Positions 5,944 to 12,910 of a stretch of DNA of 16,996 bases are shown here, one piece after another (position 1 is the stretch's first letter; each line of letters begins with the position of its first letter). Made by a program: the position numbers and the translations under genes. Source of the DNA: JBOGGX01 sp050744245 (GTDB lineage Bacteria; Actinomycetota; Acidimicrobiia; Acidimicrobiales; JBOGGX01); assembly GCA_050744245.1 (NCBI GenBank), contig JBOGGX010000202.1, forward strand, positions 1-16,996. Direction: 5' to 3'. Below the pieces are notes generated by a model. It saw only the letters and a list, made by a program, of their open reading frames with translations, ran no database searches and was not told the DNA's origin.

Positions 5944-8900
5944 GTGGAGCGAGAGAAGTCCCTTGAGATGGCGGTGAGCCAGATCGAGAAGCAGTACGGC
6001 AAGGGCTCGATCATGCGGATGGGCGACAAGGTGGAGATGGCGATCGCGGCCGTCTCGACCGGCGCCCTGTCCCTCGACCTGGCCCTCGGGGTCGGCGGAC
6101 TCCCGCGGGGGCGGGTCACCGAGATCTACGGCCCTGAGTCATCGGGCAAGACCACCCTGGCCCTCCACGTGGTGGCCGAGGCCCAGCGCAACGGCGGCAT
6201 CTGCGCCTACGTCGACGCCGAGCACGCCCTCGACCCCGTCTACGCCAAGGCCATCGGGGTCGACATCGACGAGCTGCTCATCTCCCAGCCCGACACGGGC
6301 GAGCAGGCCCTCGAGATCACCGACGTCCTGATCCGCTCGGGGGCGATCGACGTGATCGTCATCGACTCGGTGGCCGCCCTGACGCCCCGGGCGGAGATCG
6401 AGGGCGAGATGGGCGACACCCACGTCGGCCTGCAGGCCCGCCTCATGTCCCAGGCGCTGCGCAAGCTCACGGCCAACCTCAACCGGTCCAACACCGTGTG
6501 CATCTTCATCAACCAGCTGCGAGAAAAGATCGGTGTGATGTTCGGCTGCCTGTCCTATGGCACCCGGGTCACCCTGGCCGACGGCACCCAGGAGAAGATC
6601 GGCAAGATCGTCAACCAGCGCCTGCCGGTCGAGGTGCTCTCCTACGATCCGGATCTCGACGCCGTTGTCCCCAAGCGGGTGGTCAACTGGTTCGACAACG
6701 GTCGCACCGATCACTTCCTCCAGTTCACCGTGGCCCGCGGCGGCAAGAACGGTCGGTCCCAGTTCGGCTGCACACCCAACCACCTCGTCCGCACGCCTGG
6801 TGGCTGGCGGGAGGCGCAGCACCTGGCCGTGGGCGACAGGGTCATGCAGGCCGTGCCGCATCACCTGGCCGAGCTCCAGTGGGAGGTCGTGCTGGGCATG
6901 CTCATGGGCGACGGCGCGGTTTCGCCCACGAGGAGCTCCAACGGGGCCCGGCTGCGATGGGGTCATGGCGCCCAGCAGGTGGCCTACGGTGACTGGAAGG
7001 CGTCGCTGTTCGCCAATGTCCGGGTGAGCCGGTCCACCGACGCCAAGGGTGCCGTGTTCCACGATGTCCAGCCGCTGCCGGAGCTGGCCGAGCTGCGCCA
7101 CGCCGTCTATGTCGGCGACAAGAAGGTGTTCAGCGACGACTACCTCAAGGGGCTCACCCCGTTGTCGCTCGCCGTCTGGTACATGGACGACGCCGGGTTC
7201 ACCCTCCGGTCCAAGGGCCTCCAGGGCCGCACGGCCGGCGGAAGCGGCCGGGCCGAGGTCTGCGTCGAGGCCATGTCGGCCGACACCCGTGAGCGGCTGG
7301 TCTCCTATCTGGGCGACACCTGGGACATCCGTCCCCGGCTCGTCGAGCGGGCGGGCCAGGCGGTGCTGCGGTTCTCGACGGCCGAGACGGCCAAGCTTCA
7401 GGCCCTCATCGCCCCATTCGTCCATCCGTCGATGGAGTACAAGCTGCCACCGAGGCTCCGTGGCCGATTCTCGGTCGAGCCGGTGTTCCGGCCGATGCGC
7501 ACGGAGCTGTTGCCGATGCCGATCGTCGGGATCCACATCAAGCCGCCGACGCGGAGCATGCACCGTTTCGACATCGAGGTCGACGGCAGCCACAACTACT
7601 TCGCCGACGGGGTGATGGTGCACAATTCGCCCGAGACCACCCCCGGCGGGCGGGCGCTCAAGTTCTATTCGTCGATCCGCATCGACATCCGGCGCATCGA
7701 GTCGATCAAGGACGGCGTCGAGGTCATCGGCAACCGCACCCGCACCAAGGTGGTGAAGAACAAGTGCGTGGCCGCCGGCACCACCGTGTTCGACCCGACG
7801 ACCGGCCTGACCCACCTCATCGAGGATGTCGTCGATCACGGGATCGGCGATGCGGTGGTGGCGGCCGACAAGCTGGGTTCGCTCGTCGTCCGGCCGATCA
7901 CCCAACGGTTCGACCAGGGTGAGGCCGAGGTCATCGGGCTACACCTGCATGACGGCACAGCCCTCTGGGTCACTCCCGACCACAAGGTGCTGACCGACAC
8001 CGGCTGGCGCGAGGCCGGCGAGTTGGGTGTCGACGACCGCGTCGCCCGGCCCCGGCGGTTCCTTGGCTTCGGCGACGTCGAGCCCGTTTCGCCCGATCAC
8101 GCCCGCTTACTTGGTTACCTCATCGGCGACGGCTACGTCGGCGGCAAGACCCCCGTTGCCTTCTTCAACGTTCAGCCGTCGTTGCACGACGATGTGGCGG
8201 CCATCGCGTCAGGTCTCGGATGCGGGGTGCGCCGGCGAGGGATCGAGGCGAACATTTCGCATCGGAGCGGCGAGAAGAACGGCGTGCTCGACCTCGTCCG
8301 ATGGGCCGGCCCCGATGGGTGCCTGGCGCCCGACCAGCGGGCCCCGGCGGCATTCTTCTCGGCCGACGTGTCGGCTGAGGTCGTCGCCAACCTGCTGTTC
8401 GGCATCTGGGAGACCGACGGACATCTCAGCCGGGAGCAGACCGGTGGGGTGCGCCTCGGGTTCACCACCACGTCGGAGCAGCTGGCCCACCAGCTTCACT
8501 GGCTCCTGTTGCGGTGGGGGATTGGCAGTTCGGTCCGGAGCTACGACCCGAGCCAGAAACGTCCGAGCCTGATCGACGGTCGTCGGGTCCAGGGAACGCG
8601 ACCCTGCTGGGAGGTCAGGGTCTCCGGCATCGACAACGTGCAGCGATTCGCCGAGGCGATCCCCATGTGGGGCCCTCGGGGCCAGGTGCTCACCCAGGCC
8701 TTGGCCGACCCGACCCTGGGCCGCCACCGGGGTTCACAGCGGGGCTATCTGCCGGCCAACCAGACCGAGCCGGTGCTCGCCTATCTCAGGGGCCGGGGGG
8801 TCACCCCTCGGTTGGCGGCCCAGCTAGTGGGCGACGGCGATGGTGCCGGAGCCGGCGACCCGTCGGGTGGGTTGCGTCAGGTGCTCGGCCCCAGCCGGCT

Positions 8901-9402
8901 TCGGCGCGACCGTGTCGAGCGGCTGGCGTCGGCGCTCGACAGCGAGTTCCTGCAATCGGTCGTGGAGGAGGACCTCTGGTACGACCGGGTGGTGGCGGTC
9001 AGCCCGACAGAGTGGCGGCCGATCTACGACATCGAGGTCGCGGAGCACCATTCGTTCGTGGCGAACGATGTGGTGGCGCATAACTGCTCTCCACCTTTCC
9101 GTCAGGCCGAGTTCGACATCATGTACTCCAGGGGGATCAGCCGGGAGGGGTCGCTGCTCGACGTCGGTGTCGACCTCGGCCTCATCAAGAAGTCCGGGGC
9201 GTGGTTCACCTACGACGGCGAGCAGCTCGGCCAGGGCCGCGAGAACGCCAAGAACTTCCTGTCAGAGAACCCAGAGCTCATGGTCGAGATCTCCGAGCGG
9301 GTCCGTAAGCAGCTCGGCATCGGCGACAAGGGCGATGGGCCCGAAGGCGACGACCTCGACCTCGATATCAACCTCGACGCCCCCATCTCCCTCGACGACT
9401 GA
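5944..9402 (+). CDS. recA: RecA recombinase precursor with two inteins
   Basis: This encodes RecA, the ATP-dependent strand-exchange recombinase and LexA co-protease. The 1152-residue precursor has RecA exteins at 1-201, 562-607 and 1048-1152, which join to 352 residues, the normal RecA length. Walker A is GPESSGKT at 63-70. The loop L2 segment IGVMFG/SPETTPGG is split by intein 1 between G201 and S562. The conserved VVKNK/CSPPF segment is split by intein 2 between K607 and C1048. The acidic C-terminal tail (GDDLDLDINLD) is typical. The start is GTG at 5944, with AGGAGA (5931-5936) 7 bases upstream and the usual N-terminal helix following. Every extein motif I can check is intact, so splicing should give a functional protein. 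Control is by LexA and probably PafBC. recX does not follow. Confidence 0.98.
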   Translation: MEREKSLEMAVSQIEKQYGKGSIMRMGDKVEMAIAAVSTGALSLDLALGVGGLPRGRVTEIYGPESSGKTTLALHVVAEAQRNGGICAYVDAEHALDPVYAKAIGVDIDELLISQPDTGEQALEITDVLIRSGAIDVIVIDSVAALTPRAEIEGEMGDTHVGLQARLMSQALRKLTANLNRSNTVCIFINQLREKIGVMFGCLSYGTRVTLADGTQEKIGKIVNQRLPVEVLSYDPDLDAVVPKRVVNWFDNGRTDHFLQFTVARGGKNGRSQFGCTPNHLVRTPGGWREAQHLAVGDRVMQAVPHHLAELQWEVVLGMLMGDGAVSPTRSSNGARLRWGHGAQQVAYGDWKASLFANVRVSRSTDAKGAVFHDVQPLPELAELRHAVYVGDKKVFSDDYLKGLTPLSLAVWYMDDAGFTLRSKGLQGRTAGGSGRAEVCVEAMSADTRERLVSYLGDTWDIRPRLVERAGQAVLRFSTAETAKLQALIAPFVHPSMEYKLPPRLRGRFSVEPVFRPMRTELLPMPIVGIHIKPPTRSMHRFDIEVDGSHNYFADGVMVHNSPETTPGGRALKFYSSIRIDIRRIESIKDGVEVIGNRTRTKVVKNKCVAAGTTVFDPTTGLTHLIEDVVDHGIGDAVVAADKLGSLVVRPITQRFDQGEAEVIGLHLHDGTALWVTPDHKVLTDTGWREAGELGVDDRVARPRRFLGFGDVEPVSPDHARLLGYLIGDGYVGGKTPVAFFNVQPSLHDDVAAIASGLGCGVRRRGIEANISHRSGEKNGVLDLVRWAGPDGCLAPDQRAPAAFFSADVSAEVVANLLFGIWETDGHLSREQTGGVRLGFTTTSEQLAHQLHWLLLRWGIGSSVRSYDPSQKRPSLIDGRRVQGTRPCWEVRVSGIDNVQRFAEAIPMWGPRGQVLTQALADPTLGRHRGSQRGYLPANQTEPVLAYLRGRGVTPRLAAQLVGDGDGAGAGDPSGGLRQVLGPSRLRRDRVERLASALDSEFLQSVVEEDLWYDRVVAVSPTEWRPIYDIEVAEHHSFVANDVVAHNCSPPFRQAEFDIMYSRGISREGSLLDVGVDLGLIKKSGAWFTYDGEQLGQGRENAKNFLSENPELMVEISERVRKQLGIGDKGDGPEGDDLDLDINLDAPISLDD
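6547..7626 (+). mobile_element. Intein 1 in RecA (360 aa, M. leprae-type site, LAGLIDADG endonuclease)
   Basis: Precursor residues 202-561. It begins with C202 (CLSYGTRVTLADG, block A). Block B has TPNH at 277-280, block F is RFDIEVDGSHNYFADG, and the end is VMVHN with H560-N561, followed by Ser562 as +1 nucleophile. These are complete class 1 splicing residues. A LAGLIDADG homing endonuclease lies inside: LGMLMGDG at 317-324 (D323) and LAVWYMDDAG at 409-418 (D415/D416). From memory, length, sequence and insertion point in loop L2 closely resemble the M. leprae RecA intein (365 aa). The element self-excises from the protein, and its nuclease would cut intein-less recA alleles at this site. 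Confidence 0.95.
7765..9084 (+). mobile_element. Intein 2 in RecA (440 aa, M. tuberculosis-type site, LAGLIDADG endonuclease)
   Basis: Precursor residues 608-1047. Block A begins at C608 (CVAAGTTVFDPTTG). Block B has TPDH at 677-680. The endonuclease motifs are LLGYLIGDG at 722-730 (D729) and LLFGIWETDG at 817-826 (D825). Block F is YDIEVAEHHSFVAND, and the end is VVAHN with H1046-N1047, followed by Cys1048. Length (440) and site (after KNK) equal those of the M. tuberculosis RecA intein. Long stretches such as TTTSEQLAHQ and SRLRRDRV match that protein as I remember it. A rare TTA Leu codon lies at 8107-8109. Intein 1 is a different lineage, not a copy. Confidence 0.95.
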
Positions 9403-9460
9403 TGTGGAACGGTTTGTCAAGCGCGGCCGGGCGCGTGTCGCGGGTTGATGGTGGGGCGCG

Positions 9461-9477
9461 CCAAACCGGAGGTTTGG
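9461..9477. terminator. Perfect short hairpin 58 bases after recA
   Basis: CCAAACC and GGTTTGG are separated by GGA, giving a perfect 7-bp stem. There is no T tract. It could terminate recA transcription, or it could be a structural part of the IS element's non-coding end. Confidence 0.4.
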
Positions 9478-9559
9478 GGCTTGGATGCTGCTGAGCAGGC
9501 GACGGGGTCCTGGGATCAGGGTGGAGCGCCCGCAGCGAAGCGAGGACGAACGACCTTGA

Positions 9560-9589
9560 CGCCGGGGCGGCTGCTAGGTCACCCCGGCG
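9560..9589. repeat. Inverted repeat with 14-base loop
   Basis: CGCCGGGG (9560-9567) pairs with CCCCGGCG (9582-9589), an 8-bp GC stem around a 14-base loop. It lies in the non-coding stretch next to the IS110-type transposase. It is a candidate stem-loop of a bridge RNA; function is inferred from position only. Confidence 0.4.
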
Positions 9590-9852
9590 GCCCGGTGGCG
9601 GGTGGGGCGCGGACGGGGGCTCGGCCATGCGCCGGGCGGGTGCTGGTGGGCTGGCCGTCAGACTGATGTAGGCGCGTTGGTGTCGCGGGAGAGCGTTGCG
9701 CAGCGAGTTGCCTCATACTGATCGCGGGGATCGGGGACGCCGGCATGGTCGTCACGAGGGTCGGTGCTGCAGCGGCGGATGCCCGGCGCATCGCGGGGTC
9801 CTCGCTCGCACCCAGCCCGGGGTGAACGAGATGGTCGAAGTGGTCATGGGGG

Positions 9853-10922
9853 TTAGGCGGTCATCTCGGCCCATACGAACCCGGCGAGCTCGCGGGCCAC
9901 GGCGGTGACCACGGTCTTGCGGTCGGTCGTGCGGGCATCGAGGCGACGGAACTTGCCGCACAGACGCAGCTGGGCGGCCCACGCTCGGGCGATCACGTCG
10001 GGGCCGGGGCCTTGTTGGCGTCGCTTGATCACCGTGCCGGCGGCCGGGCGGGACTTGTAGGCCCAGGCCGCCTCGACGAGTTGGGCCCGTAGGTGGGCCG
10101 TTGCCGGCGTGGGTGATCCCGCCCCGGCGGGTGCGTTCGCCGGTGGAGTCCTCGCTGGGTACCAGCCCGGTGAAGGCCATGAACATGCCGGCGGTGGGGA
10201 TCCGCCGCCAGTCGCACACCTCGCTGGCCAGGGTCAGCCCGCCCAGTTGGGTGACACCCCGGTGGGCGGCCAGGCGGTGGACCGGATCGGCGAAGGGGGG
10301 GCGGTCATACCACTGTGCGAGATCGGCGTCGATGGCATCGACGGCGGCCTCCCGGGGGGTCAGGGTCGCCTGGTAGTGGGCCAGGGTCTGGTTCAGCGCC
10401 CGCTCCCCGAAGCGCTGCTGGCCGATCCACGCCTCGTGCTTGAGCGTCCAGTCGACGCCACCACGCCACACCCGCCCGTGGCGCAGCAAGAACTTGCCCA
10501 GACGGTGACGGGCCCTGGTGCGGTCGATGACCATGTCGGCCCGGGCCCGGCACAGGTCCCGCACCGCCTCCTCGGCCACGGTCGGGACCCGCACCGCCGA
10601 CAGCTGCCCGGCCCGGAACAGCAGGGCCAGGCGCCGGGCGTCGCGCTTGTCGGTCTTGACCCGGTCGCCCGGGCGGGCCGGGATCAACGACGGGGCGATC
10701 ACCTCACAGTGCATCCCGGCGTTGCACAGCACCCCGGGCCAGCTCGTAGCCCGTCGGGCCCGCCTCGTAGCAGGCCCACACCCAGCGGGGATCCTCCAAG
10801 CGGGCCAGCAGCCGGCGCACCCACTCCTCATCGGTGCCCAGCTTGTCGACCAGCGGCGTGTCCCACCCGGGCTCGAGCAACCCGGTCGAGATGGCGTTCT
10901 TGTGCACGTCCATTGCCAACAC
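9853..10922 (-). pseudogene. IS110-family transposase, two +1 frameshifts
   Basis: Three reading-frame pieces join into a 355-residue IS110-family recombinase. The N-terminal RuvC-like DEDD domain shows MDVHKN (D5), CYEAGPTGYE (E53) and KTDKRDARR (D91, D94). The C-terminal Tnp20 domain has GLVPSEDSTGERTRRGG, holding the family's catalytic serine region, then HLRAQLVEAAWAYKSRP. The frame breaks at a run of four C (plus strand 10732-10735, after YELAR) and again at GGG (10095-10097, after THAGNG). Each break is one extra base, and removing both restores one frame from GTG 10922 to TAA 9853. Either the gene is decaying, or the two homopolymer indels are sequence errors. All catalytic residues remain. 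Confidence 0.9.
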
Positions 10923-10950
10923 GCGAGTGGGCGTTCGTGGCTACCGCGAT

Positions 10951-10971
10951 CGACCACCGTGGAGGTGGTCG
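10951..10971. repeat. Perfect 8-bp hairpin upstream of the transposase gene
   Basis: CGACCACC (10951-10958) and GGTGGTCG (10964-10971) flank the loop GTGGA. It lies 28 bases upstream of the transposase start, in the 147-base gap to miaB. It may be part of the element's left end or of a structured RNA there. Confidence 0.4.
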
Positions 10972-11054
10972 GCCGCGCAAACCTCGGGCATCGGGCGAGT
11001 CGAGCGGGCCGAGGGCACGCGCCGCCGACGAGGCCGAGCCGGGCCGGCACGACC

Positions 11055-11060
11055 TAGTCT
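11055..11060 (+). promoter_or_regulatory. -10 box (TAGTCT) of miaB, leaderless type
   Basis: TAGTCT matches TANNNT and ends 9 bases before the miaB ATG. There is no Shine-Dalgarno sequence, so a leaderless transcript is likely. No convincing -35 was seen. It suggests that miaB can be transcribed independently of the interrupted recA side. Confidence 0.4.
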
Positions 11061-11069
11061 GGTCGACCG

Positions 11070-12500
11070 ATGTCCCGGCGCTACCTGATCCGCACCTTCG
11101 GGTGCCAGATGAACGAGCACGACTCCGAGCGGCTGGCCGGGATGCTCGAGGCCGACGGCATGGAGCGGGCGTCCGGGCTCGACGACGCCGACGTGATCGT
11201 GCTCAACACGTGCTGCGTCAGGGAGAACGCCGACAACAAGCTGTACGGCAACCTGGGCCACCTCAAGTCGCTCAAGGACGCCCGGCCCGACCTCGAGATC
11301 GTCGTCGGCGGGTGCCTGGCCCAGAAGGATCGCGACATCATCCGGACCAAGGCGCCCCACGTCGACGTCGTGTTCGGGACCCACAACGTCCATCGGGCCC
11401 CGGTACTGCTCGCCCAGTCCAGGGCCGGTGGGCCGGTCGTCGAGATCTGGGACGAGGCGCCCGACGCCGACGACGTCGACCTGTTCCCGTCGGCGCTACC
11501 GGTGCGGCGCGACGTGCCGTGGTCGGCGTGGGTCACGATCCAGATCGGCTGCGACAACACCTGTGCGTTCTGCATCGTGCCCATGGTCCGGGGCCGCGAG
11601 ATCAGCCGGCCCTTCGCCGACGTCGTGGCCGAGATCGAACGGGCGGCCGCCGACGGCGTGGTCGAGGTGACCCTCCTCGGCCAGAACGTCAACTCCTACG
11701 GCCGCGACCTCACGCGGGCCCGCCGCCGCAACGGCGAGGCGGTGCGGGTCCGGCCCCTCTTCGCCGATCTGCTCCGAGCCGTCGATCAGATCGACGGCAT
11801 CCGGCGGGTCCGCTTCACCAGCCCGCACCCGAAGGATCTCCGGCCGGAGACCATCGAGGCGATGGCCGCCACCGACGCGGTGTGCGAGCATCTCCACCTC
11901 CCGCTCCAGGCCGGTTCGGATCGGGTGCTGGCCGCCATGCACCGGGGCTACACGGCCGAGCGCTATCTCGACCGGTTGGCCGCGGCCCGGGCCGCGATTC
12001 CCGACCTGGCCGTCACCACCGACCTGATCGTCGGGTTCCCGGGCGAGACCGAGTCGGACTTCGGTCGGACCCTAGAGGTCGTGGCCGAGGCCGGCTACGA
12101 CAGCGCCTACACGTTCATCTACTCGCCCCGGCCCGGCACCGAGGCGGCCGACCTCACCGAGCAGTTCGTGCCGCCCGACGTGGTCGCCGACCGGTTCGAG
12201 CGGCTGCGAGCCGTGGTCGAGCGCTCGGCCGCGATCCGCCACCGCGCCCGGGTCGGCCTGGTCGAGGAGGTGGTGGTCGAGGGTCCGAGCAAGAAGGACC
12301 CGGCCGTCACCACCGGCCGCACCCGCCAGAACAAGCTGGTCCACTTCGCACCCGATCGCCCGGGTCGCCCGTTGCGGCCCGGCACCTTCGCCGAGGTCCG
12401 CATCGAGCGGGCCGGCGCCCATCACCTCACCGGTGCGCTGGTCGAGGTCACCGCGTCGCCCAGGCATCGCACCCGCATCCCGGTTGCCACCGCCTCATAA
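11070..12500 (+). CDS. miaB: tRNA-2-methylthio-N6-dimethylallyladenosine synthase
   Basis: MiaB is a radical-SAM methylthiotransferase that converts i6A37 to ms2i6A37 in tRNAs reading UNN codons, using two [4Fe-4S] clusters. The 476-residue protein has the N-terminal UPF0004 domain with cluster ligands C12 (FGCQMNEHDSE), C48 or C49 (LNTCC) and C82 (GGCLAQ). The radical-SAM motif is CDNTCAFC with C161, C165 and C168. LLGQNVNSYG and LPLQAGSD are further family motifs. A C-terminal TRAM RNA-binding domain covers about 400-470. The length is normal. Actinobacteria usually have recA-recX-miaB; here the IS110 element sits immediately upstream, and miaA does not follow. Confidence 0.97.
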   Translation: MSRRYLIRTFGCQMNEHDSERLAGMLEADGMERASGLDDADVIVLNTCCVRENADNKLYGNLGHLKSLKDARPDLEIVVGGCLAQKDRDIIRTKAPHVDVVFGTHNVHRAPVLLAQSRAGGPVVEIWDEAPDADDVDLFPSALPVRRDVPWSAWVTIQIGCDNTCAFCIVPMVRGREISRPFADVVAEIERAAADGVVEVTLLGQNVNSYGRDLTRARRRNGEAVRVRPLFADLLRAVDQIDGIRRVRFTSPHPKDLRPETIEAMAATDAVCEHLHLPLQAGSDRVLAAMHRGYTAERYLDRLAAARAAIPDLAVTTDLIVGFPGETESDFGRTLEVVAEAGYDSAYTFIYSPRPGTEAADLTEQFVPPDVVADRFERLRAVVERSAAIRHRARVGLVEEVVVEGPSKKDPAVTTGRTRQNKLVHFAPDRPGRPLRPGTFAEVRIERAGAHHLTGALVEVTASPRHRTRIPVATAS

Positions 12501-12517
12501 CGGGCACCCAACCACCC

Positions 12518-12895
12518 ATGGCCGCAGTCAACGTGCGCTACATCGTCGACGACGTCGACGTCGCCATCGAGTTCTACACCATGCTGCTCGGCTTCACCGT
12601 CGACCTCCACCCGGGGCCGGGGTTCGCCCGCCTCGCGCGGGGCGACCTTCGGCTGCTGCTCAGCGCGCCGAACGGGGCGGGTGGAGCGGCCCAGCCCGAC
12701 GCCGCCGGCCATCCGCCCGAACCAGGCGGTTGGAACCGGATCCAGCTCGAGGTCGACGACCTCGACGGCGAGATCGACCGGCTGCGGGCCGGGGGCGCCG
12801 GGTTGCGGACCGAGGTCATCACCGGCCGGGGCGGCCGACAGGTGCTGATCGAGGATCCGTCCGGCAACCTGGTCGAGCTGTTCGAACCTCGCTGA
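12518..12895 (+). CDS. VOC-family (glyoxalase/bleomycin-resistance fold) protein
   Basis: This is a 125-residue protein with two beta-alpha-beta-beta-beta halves of the vicinal oxygen chelate fold. The first half is VRYIVDDVDVAIEFYTMLLG with FTVDL and LRLLLS. The second is IQLEVDDLDGEIDRLRAGGA with VLIEDPSGNLVELFEP. E120 in the last strand is the usual metal-ligand position, but the first strand lacks the His or Gln typical of glyoxalase I, so a metal-dependent reaction is uncertain. The substrate is unknown. The ATG at 12518 is chosen because homology starts there. It lies 17 bases after miaB, without an evident Shine-Dalgarno sequence, probably on the miaB transcript. It converges with the tetR gene at 15 bases. 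Confidence 0.88.
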   Translation: MAAVNVRYIVDDVDVAIEFYTMLLGFTVDLHPGPGFARLARGDLRLLLSAPNGAGGAAQPDAAGHPPEPGGWNRIQLEVDDLDGEIDRLRAGGAGLRTEVITGRGGRQVLIEDPSGNLVELFEPR

Positions 12896-12910
12896 GCGGC
12901 CCGCCGTCGT

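Larger units (their letters stand above)
9403..9852. other. 450-base gene-free stretch between recA and the transposase remnant
   Basis: No reading frame here has recognisable homology. I specifically looked for a recX remnant and saw none. The stretch lies downstream of the minus-strand transposase and contains two perfect inverted repeats (9461-9477 and 9560-9589). It most likely belongs to the insertion element as its non-coding end, but the outer boundary cannot be fixed from one copy. A recA terminator would also have to lie here; only the 9461-9477 hairpin is a candidate. Confidence 0.55.
9403..11054 (-). mobile_element. IS110-family insertion element (ends not resolved)
   Basis: The transposase remnant and the non-coding stretches on both sides fill the whole interval between recA and the miaB promoter. 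IS110-family elements typically lack terminal inverted repeats and target duplications and carry long non-coding ends, so the edges given are the neighbouring native features and not proven ends. The true element may be shorter. Confidence 0.5.

Noticed and set aside
6139..7905. Open frame of 588 codons on the minus strand opposite recA and intein 1
   Set aside because: It is an antisense shadow caused by high GC and codon bias. Its translation is His/Asp/Val/Gly-rich with no recognisable domain, while the plus strand is clearly coding.
6547..9084. The two inteins as a duplication of one another
   Set aside because: Their sequences, lengths, endonuclease motifs and junction nucleophiles differ. 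They belong to separate intein lineages.
9445..9666. 73-codon plus-strand frame after recA, considered as a recX remnant
   Set aside because: It has no RecX-like helices or motifs and an unusual composition. It lies in what looks like the non-coding end of the insertion element.
10109..12517. Long plus-strand open frame running through the transposase remnant and miaB into the VOC gene
   Set aside because: The translation is Arg/Pro/Gly-rich with no homology until the last 125 residues. Only the VOC gene from 12518 is real.
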